Shown: piece by piece, positions 24,011 through 32,962 of the stretch
Layout: each line of letters starts with the position of its first letter
Numbering within the stretch: position 1 is the stretch's first letter
Assembly: GCA_007133065.1 (NCBI GenBank)
Contig: SLNJ01000035.1
Location: 1-55,502 of the forward strand
Reading direction: 5' to 3'
DNA from: Opitutales bacterium
GTDB lineage: Bacteria > Verrucomicrobiota > Verrucomicrobiia > Opitutales > Oceanipulchritudinaceae
DNA length: 55,502 nucleotides
Position numbers and translations under genes: made by a program
The notes under the pieces: model-generated
The model's input: the letters and a program-made list of their open reading frames with translations, nothing else
The model's database searches: none
What the model was told of the DNA's origin: nothing

Positions 24011-26290
24011 ATGCGTTTACACTTTCGTATGCTCAAATGGTTGCCATGGAAATACATCGTGCGCCGCGCGGCCCGCGCCTACGGAATCACCGATCCAATC
24101 ATGGCTCTCGCGCGACTCCGGCGCTTCGCCCAGCCCTCCGAGGTCCAGGAACCGTTGGAGCTCCTGCGCGCCGGAATCGTCTTCCACGCGCGCGGACTGG
24201 TCAACACGCAGGCGATTCAGCACAACCTCGACTGGGTCTGGCCCTTCTGGATCAACCGTCAGTTCGATCCGGACAGCCGGTCGTTCATCCCGCGGGGCTT
24301 CTCTTTCAGCCATATCAATCTTACGCATCGAAACTGGACCGCGGTCGGGTTGCCCGAACTCGACATCTACCCGATCGTTGACCCGCGCGGCCTCGTCACC
24401 CCCCTGCACGACGGGTGGTCGCTGGACTTCTGGATCCGCGACAAGGACGGCACCGTCCTGCTCCCAGGGAGACTGGATTCCGTAGAGCAGCGTTACGAAT
24501 TCGAGCCGAATCTCGTGGTGGAGACGATCTGCCGGCAGGACGGCATGGTATTGCGCACGCGCTCCGAGGTAGTCCGGGGTGCGCGCCAGCCGCACCTGCT
24601 GGTCACGGTTGAGGGTGAAGGGGCGCCCGGGGGTGCGCTCATTGTTGCGCTGCGTCCGTACAACCCGGAGGGAATTCAGTTCATCGAGGAAGTGCAGCGG
24701 ATCGATACGGAGGGACCGGGATGGATGGTGAACAAGCACGCCGCCGTTCGTTTCTCGGAAACCCCTGCCAAATCGGTTTCGTCCACCTACGCGAAAGGAG
24801 ATGTCTTCCACCATCTGGACGACACGCTCGAGCCGGTTTCGGTCCATTGCGGGGTCGGCATGGCAACCGCCGCCGCTTTCTTCCCGTGTGCCGACCGAAA
24901 CCCGGACCGCATTGAGGTGCGGGTGCCGCTGGGAGAGGACCTGAAGGAGATCGGCCACACGGGCGGACAGGCGGAACGGATCGACTGGCCGGAATGCCGG
25001 GCAGGGGCTGCCCGGCTCGAGGTGCCTGATGCGCAGGTATCCTACCTCTATGAAGCAGCGGTGCACAGCCTGATCCTGCACTCGGCCGGGGAGATCTATC
25101 CGGGGCCGTACACGTATCGCCGCTTCTGGTTTCGCGACGCCTGTATTATCCTGCAAGCACTGCTTGCCCTGGGATTGGAGGAGCGGTGCCGGCGCGCCAT
25201 CGTGACGTTCCCTGAACGCCAGACTCCCACGGGGTACTTTCAATCCCAGGCCGGAGAGTGGGATTCCAACGGGCAGGTTCTCTGGATCGTCGCCCGGTTC
25301 GCTGCTCACACCGGCAGCACGTTCTCGAAGGATCTCGTGCGCAGCCTTGTGCGCGGCGTACGTTGGATTGCGCGCAAACGCCGTTCGCAGCGCAAGGAGA
25401 GCCGGCACTCCGGGCTCCTGCCGGCGGGTTTTTCCGCCGAACACCTCGGCCCAAACGATTTCTATTTCTGGGACGATTACTGGGCCTTCGCCGGGATGCG
25501 CGACATCTCCCATCTGTTTGCGGGATCCGGGATGGAGAAGGAGGCCGAAGAGGCCCGACGCGAAGCAGCCGATCTCTTCCGCGCCATTGAGGCCGCGATC
25601 GAGGGATCCGGACCGTACCGGCGACGCCATGCGATCCCCGCCTCGCCCTACCGTCGTATGGATGCGGGGGCGGTGGGATCCCTCGTCGCGGATTACCCCC
25701 TTCAGATCTACGCTCCGGGGGATCGCCGCATTTTGAACACCGTCGCCTTCCTGCGCAGGAACTGCTTTCGGCAGGCGGGCTTCTTTCAGGATATGGTGCA
25801 TTCGGGAATCAATGCGTATCTGACGCTCGCCATCGCACAATCCCTGTTGCGCGCGGGCAATCCCGAATGGGCGGATCTCATGCGCGTTACCGCCGGTTTC
25901 GCGTCACCCACGGGACAGTGGCCTGAGGCAATCCACCCCGCAACGCACGGGGGATGCATGGGGGACGGCCACCACGTCTGGGCGTCGGCCGAATGGGTGA
26001 TGATGATCCGGAATGCCTTCGTTCGCGAGGAGTCGGATTGTCTGCACCTGGGCAATGGCGTGCTTCCGGAGTGGCTCGAAAAACGCGAACCGATCCGATT
26101 CGGACCGACATACACGGCGTGGGGGTCCGCGAGCTTCACGATTGAATGGGAAAAGGATTGTCCCTTTGCTTCAATCGAGGGAGATTGGCATACGGATCCA
26201 CCGCCACAGATCCAAGTATCGATCCCGGGATACCGTCCCGCCGTGTTGCCCGGCGTATCCACTCGGATTCCACTCGAACGAGCACCATGA
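24011..26290 (+). CDS. Putative six-hairpin glycosidase-like protein of unknown specificity
   Basis: 759 residues. The N-terminal 350 look like beta-sandwich (DLDIYPIVDP-type strands, LVTVEGEGAPGGALIVALRP). From about 350 it resembles an (alpha/alpha)6 barrel like those of amylo-1,6-glucosidases and GH15/GH63-type enzymes: IYPGPYTYRRFWFRDACIILQ, GYFQSQAGEWDSNGQVLW, YFWDDYWAFAG and PTGQWPEAIHPATHGGCMGDG. Acidic residues in the FRDA, EWDSNG and WPEA segments are plausible catalytic groups. No signal peptide is obvious, though the start (RLHFRMLKWLPWKYIVRRA) is basic and amphipathic. GGAG six bases upstream fixes the ATG at 24011. It overlaps the GT4 gene by ATGA, implying joint work in glucan or glycolipid metabolism. 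I do not know its substrate. Confidence 0.65.
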   Translation: MRLHFRMLKWLPWKYIVRRAARAYGITDPIMALARLRRFAQPSEVQEPLELLRAGIVFHARGLVNTQAIQHNLDWVWPFWINRQFDPDSRSFIPRGFSFSHINLTHRNWTAVGLPELDIYPIVDPRGLVTPLHDGWSLDFWIRDKDGTVLLPGRLDSVEQRYEFEPNLVVETICRQDGMVLRTRSEVVRGARQPHLLVTVEGEGAPGGALIVALRPYNPEGIQFIEEVQRIDTEGPGWMVNKHAAVRFSETPAKSVSSTYAKGDVFHHLDDTLEPVSVHCGVGMATAAAFFPCADRNPDRIEVRVPLGEDLKEIGHTGGQAERIDWPECRAGAARLEVPDAQVSYLYEAAVHSLILHSAGEIYPGPYTYRRFWFRDACIILQALLALGLEERCRRAIVTFPERQTPTGYFQSQAGEWDSNGQVLWIVARFAAHTGSTFSKDLVRSLVRGVRWIARKRRSQRKESRHSGLLPAGFSAEHLGPNDFYFWDDYWAFAGMRDISHLFAGSGMEKEAEEARREAADLFRAIEAAIEGSGPYRRRHAIPASPYRRMDAGAVGSLVADYPLQIYAPGDRRILNTVAFLRRNCFRQAGFFQDMVHSGINAYLTLAIAQSLLRAGNPEWADLMRVTAGFASPTGQWPEAIHPATHGGCMGDGHHVWASAEWVMMIRNAFVREESDCLHLGNGVLPEWLEKREPIRFGPTYTAWGSASFTIEWEKDCPFASIEGDWHTDPPPQIQVSIPGYRPAVLPGVSTRIPLERAP

Positions 26291-27600
26291 ATATCGCGAT
26301 GTTCACGAACACGTACTCCCCGATGGTCGGGGGAGTGGAGCGCTCCATTACCACCTTCATTGAGGAGTTTGAGCGCGCAGGGGAAAAGTGCCTGGTCGTT
26401 GCACCCCGATTTCGCGGCGGGGACCAATCCGATGACAGAATCCTGCGCGTTCCGGCGATCCGGAATTTCAACCGAACCGAGTTTTCGATCCGGTTGCCGG
26501 CCCCCCGGATCATCCGGGAGCGGCTTGAAGCATTCGAACCGGATGTCATCCACGCACACCACCCGTTTCTTCTCGGCGACTCGGCCCTCCGCTTCGCCTA
26601 TGAGTTGGGCGTCCCCCTTGTATTCACCCACCATACTCTATACGAACAGTATACCCATTACGTGCCGTTCGACTCCGAGGCGCTCAAACGGCTCGTGGTG
26701 CGCCTCGGTACGGAGTACGCCAATCTTTGCGATCTGGTGCTTGCTCCGAGCGAAAGCATCGCGGAGATTCTCGTGCAGCGCGGCGTTACCACCCCTGTTT
26801 CAGTCGCTCCGACGGGCATCCGTGTTGCGCGTTTCAGCGGAGGGTGCGGAGAGGCCATTCGCTCAGAACTCGGAATCCCCTCCGATGCCCCCGTGATCGG
26901 GCATGTCGGGCGCCTCGCCGAAGAGAAGAACCTGTACTACCTGGCCCGGGCCGTTGCCGCGACCTTGCGCGACCATCCCGACGCATGGTTTCTCGTGGTC
27001 GGGAGCGGCGAGATGGACCGGGAGATCCGTGGGATCTGCGATAGCGCCGGAGTCAGGGAGCGAGTCCGCCTGGCCGGCTCGCGGACCGGCCACGAGCTGG
27101 CGAACGCCTACGCGGCCATGGACCTTTTTGCCTTCTCCTCGCATTCGGAGACCCAGGGGCTGGTCGTGGCCGAAGCGATGGCCTCGGGAACCCCCGTGAT
27201 CGCCCTCGATGCCAGCGGTGTTCGCGAAGTGCTGCGGGATCGCGAGAACGGCCGCCTGCTTCCATCGGATTCCTCTGAGGCGGCTTTCTCAAAAGCCCTT
27301 GGCGATGCCCTCAGCAGCGGTTCCGTGCAGTGGAGGCGCTGGCAGGCCGGCGCCCGTCGGGCAGCCGAGCACTTCGATCATGTGCGCTGCGCCCGCACGG
27401 TCCTCGACCACTACGCCGAGCTGATCAAGCAAACCCAGGGCGATCGCGCGGAGGTCTCGACCTTCTGGGACCGACTCGTAGCCCGGATGGAGGCCGAATG
27501 GGACCTCATCGTGGGGAAAACCACCGCCGCCGTGCAGACGGTCGCGTCGGAGGAGGAGTCGGATGAAGACGAACCGTCCCAGGACGACGAGTCCGCGTGA
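26287..27600 (+). CDS. GT4-family glycosyltransferase
   Basis: 437 residues with the GT-B fold. The N-terminus MNIAMFTNTYSPMVGGVERS is the acceptor-side loop typical of GT4 enzymes. Further signatures are DVIHAHHPFLLGDSAL, VFTHHTLYEQYTHYVP (as in diacylglycerol glucosyltransferases), APTGIRVARF, VIGHVGRLAEEKNL and the nucleotide-sugar site HSETQGLVVAEAMASGTPVI with its E-x7-E. It is close to 1,2-diacylglycerol 3-glucosyltransferase-type proteins, so a glycolipid product at the membrane is possible. A C-terminal acidic tail follows. Its start overlaps the preceding gene (ATGA), so the frame extending to 26146 is a shadow. Confidence 0.9.
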   Translation: MNIAMFTNTYSPMVGGVERSITTFIEEFERAGEKCLVVAPRFRGGDQSDDRILRVPAIRNFNRTEFSIRLPAPRIIRERLEAFEPDVIHAHHPFLLGDSALRFAYELGVPLVFTHHTLYEQYTHYVPFDSEALKRLVVRLGTEYANLCDLVLAPSESIAEILVQRGVTTPVSVAPTGIRVARFSGGCGEAIRSELGIPSDAPVIGHVGRLAEEKNLYYLARAVAATLRDHPDAWFLVVGSGEMDREIRGICDSAGVRERVRLAGSRTGHELANAYAAMDLFAFSSHSETQGLVVAEAMASGTPVIALDASGVREVLRDRENGRLLPSDSSEAAFSKALGDALSSGSVQWRRWQAGARRAAEHFDHVRCARTVLDHYAELIKQTQGDRAEVSTFWDRLVARMEAEWDLIVGKTTAAVQTVASEEESDEDEPSQDDESA

Positions 27601-27692
27601 TTCGAGTGAAATTTCCAGGGGCGGGGCGGATTTAATGCGACCTGGCGGGCTGTCGAAAAACCGGGGCGAATCGTGTGGCACGGCCAAGGGTT

Positions 27693-27704
27693 GAGGTGCA
27701 CCTC
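27693..27704. promoter_or_regulatory. Perfect palindrome in the metX leader
   Basis: GAGGTGCACCTC is a perfect 12-base palindrome about 57 bases before the metX ATG, in a 160-base leader. It could be a repressor half-site pair or chance. I found no match to known SAM or SAH riboswitch classes in the leader. Confidence 0.25.
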
Positions 27705-27760
27705 CCCGCGGGATGAGGGATCTTGCATTTTTCAGGGCTTCTTGCAGTGTGAGAGACTAG

Positions 27761-28906
27761 ATGAACGACGCTGAAGTCCAGATCCTCACTGAACGCGAGC
27801 CCGGAGAAGTCGGACTCGTGCGGTGGGAGGATTTTCATTCGCGCACGCCCTTTACCTTCGATTGTGGTGAATCCATTCCCGAGTTCACACTGCGGTATGA
27901 GACGTACGGGCGGCTGAACCGGACGCGCGATAACGCGATTCTGATCTGTCACGCGCTCTCGGGCGACCATCACTGTGCCGGCGTCCACAGCCTCAACGAC
28001 CGCAAGCCGGGCTGGTGGAACAATTTCATCGGACCGGGGAAGGCCGTCGACACGAACCGTTACTTTGTGATTTGCAGCAACTGCATTGGCGGTTGCCAGG
28101 GGTCCACCGGCCCCTCCAGCACCGATCCGCGCAGCGGAGAACCGTACAACTTGCGTTTCCCCATGCTGACGATCCGGGACATGGTGCGCACGCAGCACCG
28201 TCTCGTGCGGGATCACCTCGATCTGCCCCGGCTCTTTGCGGTGATCGGGGGATCGATGGGCGGGATGCAGGTCCTCCAGTGGGCGATCGAATACCCGGAG
28301 TATGTCCACAAGATCATCCCCCTGGCGACCACGGGCCGCCAGAACGCGCAGTCGATCGCCTTCGACGAGGTGGGGCGGTTTGCGATCATGCGGGACTCCG
28401 AGTGGAAGAATGGCGACTACGACCCCGGAGCCGGTCCGAATGTCGGGCTCGCCGTCGCGCGGATGATGGCCCATATCACCTACCTCTCCGACCAGGGGCT
28501 GGAGGAGAAATTTGGGCGCAGTCGCAAAGCGGGGCCGGGCAGGACGTTCTTCGAGCCGGAGTTCAACGTTGAAAGCTACCTTCGGCACCAGGGAGCCAGT
28601 TTCATAAACCGTTTCGACGCGAATACCTATCTATACTTTACCAAGGCCCTCAACCGGTTCGATCTCTACGCCCCGGACGGTTCTCTCGAAGACAGCATGA
28701 GACAGATCCGCGCGGGCGCGCTGGTCGTCGGATTCACCAGCGACTGGCTATTCCCGCCGGCACAGAACCGGGATCTTGTTCACGCCCTGCTGCGTTGTGG
28801 AAAAACGGCGTCGTACGCGGAGCTGGGCATGACCCTCGGGCACGATTCATTTCTCGTCCACGCCCCCGATCTATACCGGCTTATCTCCACCTTCCTCGCG
28901 TCATGA
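27761..28906 (+). CDS. metX: Homoserine O-acetyltransferase
   Basis: 381 residues, the usual length for MetX. It transfers an acetyl group from acetyl-CoA to homoserine, the first committed step of methionine synthesis. The alpha/beta-hydrolase signatures are present: RYETYGRLNRTRDNAILICHALSGDHH, CIGGCQGSTGPSS, the nucleophile GGSMGGMQVLQWA, SDWLFPPAQ with the acid residue, and the His in LGHDSFLV. Members differ as acetyl- or succinyl-transferases by few residues; acetyl is assumed. Its stop overlaps the metW start (ATGA). Confidence 0.95.
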   Translation: MNDAEVQILTEREPGEVGLVRWEDFHSRTPFTFDCGESIPEFTLRYETYGRLNRTRDNAILICHALSGDHHCAGVHSLNDRKPGWWNNFIGPGKAVDTNRYFVICSNCIGGCQGSTGPSSTDPRSGEPYNLRFPMLTIRDMVRTQHRLVRDHLDLPRLFAVIGGSMGGMQVLQWAIEYPEYVHKIIPLATTGRQNAQSIAFDEVGRFAIMRDSEWKNGDYDPGAGPNVGLAVARMMAHITYLSDQGLEEKFGRSRKAGPGRTFFEPEFNVESYLRHQGASFINRFDANTYLYFTKALNRFDLYAPDGSLEDSMRQIRAGALVVGFTSDWLFPPAQNRDLVHALLRCGKTASYAELGMTLGHDSFLVHAPDLYRLISTFLAS

Positions 28907-29535
28907 GTCTCAAACGCACAACGGTCAAACGGGAAGCGGACTTCCAGATTATCACCGGTTGGATCGAATCGCACAACCGTGTCCTCGACCTGGGATGCGG
29001 GCGCGGAATTCTGCTTGAACACCTCAAGAACGACAAGGATGTCTACGGCGTCGGCGTGGATGTTAATCTGGACAAGGTGAAATCGTGTGTCAAACGGGGG
29101 GTGCCGGTCTATCAGGGCGATGCGGAGTCGATTCTGAACGAGTTCGACGATGCGTACTTCGACTGGGTGATTCTCTCACGGACGCTCCAGGAGCTCATCC
29201 GCCCGGGGCGGGTCATTCGCGAGGCCCTTCGCGTCGGCCGGAACCTCGCGGTTTCCTTTGTCAATCACGGGTTCTGGCGCAATCGGGCGAGCGTCCTGCT
29301 CACCGGCAGCCGGATTCGCAACGAAGTGTTTCCCCAGTCCTGGGACGAAAGCCCTCCGATCAATCAGGTGACGGTCCATGATTTCGAGGCGTTCTGCGAT
29401 GCCCGCGGTATCCACCGCGCCGCATCGATCTACCTCGGGGGTGACTGGCGGACCCCCTGCCGCCGGTTTCCCAACATCCGTGCCGGGTACGCACTCTATC
29501 ACCTGACCTCCCCGAATGGTCCCGTCCTGGAATAG
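28903..29535 (+). CDS. metW: MetW, methionine biosynthesis methyltransferase-fold protein
   Basis: 210 residues of class I methyltransferase fold. The SAM site reads RVLDLGCGRGILLEHLK, then GVGVDVNLDKVKSCVKRGV, QGDAESIL and YFDWVILSRTLQEL, all close to MetW. MetW forms a complex with MetX and is needed for its activity in several proteobacteria, and the genes are coupled here as elsewhere. A frame to 28795 extends into metX; the ATGA overlap at 28903 and the MSLKRTTVKREADF start are preferred. Confidence 0.93.
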   Translation: MSLKRTTVKREADFQIITGWIESHNRVLDLGCGRGILLEHLKNDKDVYGVGVDVNLDKVKSCVKRGVPVYQGDAESILNEFDDAYFDWVILSRTLQELIRPGRVIREALRVGRNLAVSFVNHGFWRNRASVLLTGSRIRNEVFPQSWDESPPINQVTVHDFEAFCDARGIHRAASIYLGGDWRTPCRRFPNIRAGYALYHLTSPNGPVLE

Positions 29536-29558
29536 GTGGACACGTTGATCAGGACTCG
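29522..29558. repeat. Short repeat matching the two ends of the 42207-42413 element
   Basis: CCGTCCTGGAATAGG (29522-29536) equals the left end, and GATCAGGACTCG (29547-29558) the right end, of the 207-base element at 42207-42413, with only about 10 bases between them. GTCCTG and CAGGAC form an inverted repeat. It overlaps the last codons and stop of metW and may serve as a terminator. Confidence 0.55.
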
Positions 29559-29574
29559 CCACCCGCGAGACCGC

Positions 29575-30213
29575 TCACGCCACCATCTGGATAATGCTCA
29601 GGAATATGCCGGCGAGTGTCCAGATTGCGTAACTGAATCCCTGCCGGAACTGGGGGATATTGATCAAAACGATCAGGATGATGAATCCCCACCGGGACAA
29701 CGCGTAGTAAGTCTCATCCCGCATGCCGACGACGTAGCGCATGACATGCGATCCATCGAGCGGGGGGATCGGGATCATGTTGAATACGATCAACACCGAG
29801 TTCAACAGGATGACTTGTACGACAAGCTGCTGAAAATGAGGCGCGAAACGGAAGACGAGGATCCCGATCACGACCATGACGATACAGATCACCAGGTTGG
29901 ACAAGGGGCCGGCCATCGTCACCAGCAAGTCGTCACGCATCTTGTTCCGGAAATTGCGCGAGTCGACCGGCACCGGCTTGCCCCAGCCAATCAGGGCGAA
30001 TCCGGGCGACATGAGAATCATGAACAGCGGGATCAGGATCGTCCCGATCGGATCGATGTGCGCGACCGGGTTGAGCGTCACCCGGCCCTCGGAGTGGGCC
30101 GTGTGGTCCCCGAGCTTGTAGGCGGTGATGGCATGCGCCCACTCGTGTACGCTGAGGCTGGCGACGAGAATCAGCCAGAGTGTAATACCTTGTCTGAGGA
30201 AATCAGGATCCAT
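29575..30213 (-). CDS. Site-2 protease-like membrane metalloprotease (M50)
   Basis: 212 residues, about six membrane helices. The zinc motif HEWAH (H23, E24, H27) is in the first helix, followed by NPVAHIDPIGTILIP and, later, MIPIPPLDGSHVM with the third zinc ligand D153. This short form without a PDZ domain belongs to the M50B group that includes SpoIVFB-like and many uncharacterised proteases. These cut substrates within membranes, often anti-sigma factors. It precedes no obvious sigma gene. It converges with metW. Confidence 0.9.
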   Translation of the reverse strand: MDPDFLRQGITLWLILVASLSVHEWAHAITAYKLGDHTAHSEGRVTLNPVAHIDPIGTILIPLFMILMSPGFALIGWGKPVPVDSRNFRNKMRDDLLVTMAGPLSNLVICIVMVVIGILVFRFAPHFQQLVVQVILLNSVLIVFNMIPIPPLDGSHVMRYVVGMRDETYYALSRWGFIILIVLINIPQFRQGFSYAIWTLAGIFLSIIQMVA

Positions 30214-30268
30214 ATTCAGCCGGCAGGAAAGAAGAGGGCCTTCCTCGTGGCGAGTCTTTTATGATCGG

Positions 30269-31294
30269 TTATTCGAGCGCCGTGCTGATCCGGGCCAGGA
30301 GCGCGTCGCGTGTCGCCTCGAGACCGGGCGTCTGGACGGCGCTCGCCATCGCCTCCGCTTCCCGTGTCCGGCCCAGGTTCAGGAGCGCCCGCGCCCGGTG
30401 CAGGCGCACGGCATCCGTTTCGACAACGGTTAACGGCATCGTCGCGATTCTCTCCCAAACCGCCAGGGCCTCATCCCATGGGATGCGCTCGAGATCGTAA
30501 TAGGTCTCCGCATAGCGAAACTGAAAGTCGAGGTTGGCCGGCTCCAGCTTCGCCGCCTCTCGAAACGCATTCAGCATCAGCGTGTCGAGCGTCTCCCGAT
30601 CGTAGGCTTCATCCTCGATAAAGTCGTCGCGGAAGACATGAAGAAATTCGCCCATCGTGTAATGGTAGACCGCTTCCTCCGGAGCCAGTTCGATTGCGGC
30701 GAGGTAGTAGAGGAGGGCGCGGGGGTGCTCCTCGGCTTCGGCGAAGTAGTTCCCCATCTGCTGTTTCACGACAGGGATTTGAGGATCGACGGCGTTTGCC
30801 ATGCGAAAAATCTCCTGTGCCCGCTCCGGCTCGCCGATCTGTCGCAGGAGCTTGCCATAGAGCAGCATCGGTTCGGTCGCATCCGGGTTTTCCGCGATGA
30901 TCTCTTCGTAGACGCGCGTCACCTCGCGGATGCCGTGCGCGATCTCCGCCCACTCCATCGCGGATTCGGTTTGTGCCGCTTGCTCGAGCAGGGCTTCCTG
31001 GCGCTCCACCAGGTTGTAAAGCCGGTCCTCCAGCACCGGTTCGGGTGGTTGAGCCGGATCGGCTCCGGTCCCCGCGGACGGTTCGCCGGCGCCGTTGCGC
31101 CGATCGTCGCGGTCCATGACTGCGCCGCCCTTCGGGGCCTGCCACTCATCGTCCGCGACGGTTCGGGGTGGAGACTGGCACCCGCTCGTTGCCACCACCG
31201 CAGCGGCGACAACGCCCATGCCCCCCAGCCGAATCGCTTTAAGCACACCATGCGCGCGGGTGCGTTCGGCTCTCGCCAACAACCGTGTATTCAT
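30269..31294 (-). CDS. TPR-repeat lipoprotein
   Basis: 341 residues. A basic N-terminus and hydrophobic segment end in VVATSGCQ, a lipobox with Cys near residue 39, so the protein is likely anchored to a membrane and faces the periplasm. From about 95 it is helical with tetratricopeptide-like units: EPMLLYGKLLRQIGEPERAQ, DPQIPVVKQQMGNYFAEAEE, HPRALLYYLAAIELAPEEAV and a later NLDFQFRYAETYYDL. TPR proteins mediate protein assembly. It lies 55 bases upstream of the M50 protease gene on the same strand. Confidence 0.8.
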   Translation of the reverse strand: MNTRLLARAERTRAHGVLKAIRLGGMGVVAAAVVATSGCQSPPRTVADDEWQAPKGGAVMDRDDRRNGAGEPSAGTGADPAQPPEPVLEDRLYNLVERQEALLEQAAQTESAMEWAEIAHGIREVTRVYEEIIAENPDATEPMLLYGKLLRQIGEPERAQEIFRMANAVDPQIPVVKQQMGNYFAEAEEHPRALLYYLAAIELAPEEAVYHYTMGEFLHVFRDDFIEDEAYDRETLDTLMLNAFREAAKLEPANLDFQFRYAETYYDLERIPWDEALAVWERIATMPLTVVETDAVRLHRARALLNLGRTREAEAMASAVQTPGLEATRDALLARISTALE

Positions 31295-31462
31295 CGATTT
31301 AGCGCTCTCTTCCCGTGGCCGGATCGATCGGGTGTGCGTGGGTCCTCATACCTGAATCTTGTGCAATCTCCTCCCGCATTTCCATGTGCCCGCTCGTGCC
31401 GGATTCGGTCAAGAGACACGGTACACGGCGACCGGTTCCGAGGCAAACGTTCCGCACGGTTG

Positions 31463-32185
31463 CTAATCGGCCGAATCCTCGCCGAATGTGAGCGTACCCT
31501 GCGCCGAACAACGTTCGATCAAGTGCGGTCCATCCTCCCGCACCCCGTTGACCCGGCTCGATACCGCGTAGCAGCGCATCACCTCTGCCGGAATCGGCCC
31601 AAGGAGATCCGCAACGCCCTTCGCATCCTGCAGTGCGGGATCCAGCCAGCGATCGTAGTCCGGTTCGGAGATGATCACCGGCATCCGGTCGTGGACCCGG
31701 GCGACCCGCGCGTTCGCTTCCGTGGTCAGCACGGCGCACGAGCGTATCTCCGATCCGTCCGGACTCATCCAGTGCTCCCATAAACCCGCGAACGCGAACA
31801 GGCGGCCGTCCTCCACCTGGAAGTAATAGGGTTGCTTCGCTCTCCCGTCCCGCTTCCACTCAAAGAATCCATCGGCCGGGATCAGGCAGCGGCGATAGCG
31901 CATTGCGGATTTGAACGCGGGCTTCTGCGCTGCCGTTTCAGCCCGCGCGTTGATGAGGCGGCGGCCGATCTCCGGCTCGCGAGCCCACCCGGGAACCAAT
32001 CCCCACATCAGGATATCCGCTGCGCGTGCCTCCCGGTCCCGGTCATCCCAGACCGCGACAACCCCCGTCCCCGGCGCAATGTTGTACCGTGGGCCCGTCC
32101 CGTGCAACGCCTCAGATGCCCGCGCGATGTCAAACGCGCGGATCAGCTCCTCGTGTCGCCGGCTCAATGTGTAGCGTCCGCACAT
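31463..32185 (-). CDS. yedK: HMCES/YedK-type abasic-site crosslinking protein
   Basis: 240 residues. MCGRYTLS supplies the essential Cys2, which forms a thiazolidine crosslink with abasic sites in single-stranded DNA after removal of Met1. N35 (RYNIAPG), E109 (GFFEWKRDG) and H165 (VHDRMPV) are the other expected catalytic residues. The family protects stalled replication forks. It is usually linked to DNA-damage control; here it follows a small membrane protein gene by 9 bases on the same strand, an unusual partner. Confidence 0.95.
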   Translation of the reverse strand: MCGRYTLSRRHEELIRAFDIARASEALHGTGPRYNIAPGTGVVAVWDDRDREARAADILMWGLVPGWAREPEIGRRLINARAETAAQKPAFKSAMRYRRCLIPADGFFEWKRDGRAKQPYYFQVEDGRLFAFAGLWEHWMSPDGSEIRSCAVLTTEANARVARVHDRMPVIISEPDYDRWLDPALQDAKGVADLLGPIPAEVMRCYAVSSRVNGVREDGPHLIERCSAQGTLTFGEDSAD

Positions 32186-32194
32186 CGGGTACGT

Positions 32195-32770
32195 TCAGGT
32201 TCCCACCTCGCCCTCGACGTTCCGAGCCTGCGATCCGCCGCGGATGAACCGCTCGATCCCCGTACCCGAAGGCCCTGTGCCGCTCTGTGAAAATGCCTTC
32301 GACAGCAGGTTGGGGAGGGGTCGGTCCGGTTGCTCCGAAGGCGCACCCCGCTTCGCTTCCCCGGCGGCGTTGGAGCTTGCCCACGTCCCTGTGTCGATGC
32401 CCGAATTCTCCAGGCGCAGGAGGATCTCGCCCAGCTCCTCCCGCAGCAATGCCACTTCGATTTCGAGGCCATCGATCCGGCGTTGCGAGGCGCCGGGGTC
32501 TGGCGCCGAACCCGTACCTCGGATCTGGTCGATCTGGAGTAGCTTGGGTGTCGCCGCGACAACCGCCCCGATGAATAGAACCAGACCGCAGAATAAACCC
32601 GACCAGAAATCGAATGGCCCACTCCCGACTACCACGACCAGCGCCACCGACACAGTGACTGCATTCGCGCCATGAAACCAGATGCCGCAGCTCCGGCGGT
32701 TGACCGGATCCCGCTTCCCGGGATCGGGGCGGGTGGAACGGTGGTTTTCACTCCGATGGGGCTGCGGCAT
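32195..32770 (-). CDS. Small membrane protein with coiled coil, unknown function
   Basis: About 191 residues if started at ATG 32770; a GTG at 32653 would give about 150 and is equally possible. The first part is poorly conserved-looking. A double hydrophobic segment (AVTVSVALVVVV and WSGLFCGLVLFIGAVVAA) spans the membrane, followed by a coiled coil (RRIDGLEIEVALLREELGEI) and a Gly/Ser/Pro-rich tail. I do not recognise the family. Only 9 bases separate it from yedK. Its 5' region faces the sensor-kinase-like gene on the other strand. Confidence 0.5.
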   Translation of the reverse strand: MPQPHRSENHRSTRPDPGKRDPVNRRSCGIWFHGANAVTVSVALVVVVGSGPFDFWSGLFCGLVLFIGAVVAATPKLLQIDQIRGTGSAPDPGASQRRIDGLEIEVALLREELGEILLRLENSGIDTGTWASSNAAGEAKRGAPSEQPDRPLPNLLSKAFSQSGTGPSGTGIERFIRGGSQARNVEGEVGT

Positions 32771-32962
32771 CGTCCATACGACTATCCCGCAATCCCCTGG
32801 TACTGCAATCGCAAACCGTTCCTCCCCGCAAGCTGGAACCGGCCGACTGCGATGGCCATAGGAGGCAGGGCTCCCTTCGTTGTTGACATCGGGTTCCCCC
32901 GGTCGTTCAAGTCGTTGCGCTTTGCGCTCGCATACGTTCCAACAGGATGGCACGGGCCGCCG

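Noticed and set aside
27601..27760. SAM-type riboswitch before metX
   Set aside because: No known SAM or SAH aptamer core was recognised; only a 12-base palindrome remains.
32672..32962. N-terminal extension of the sensor-kinase-like gene from 32672
   Set aside because: The extra 97 codons overlap the divergent membrane-protein gene, show no domain and precede a better ATG just before the first membrane helix.
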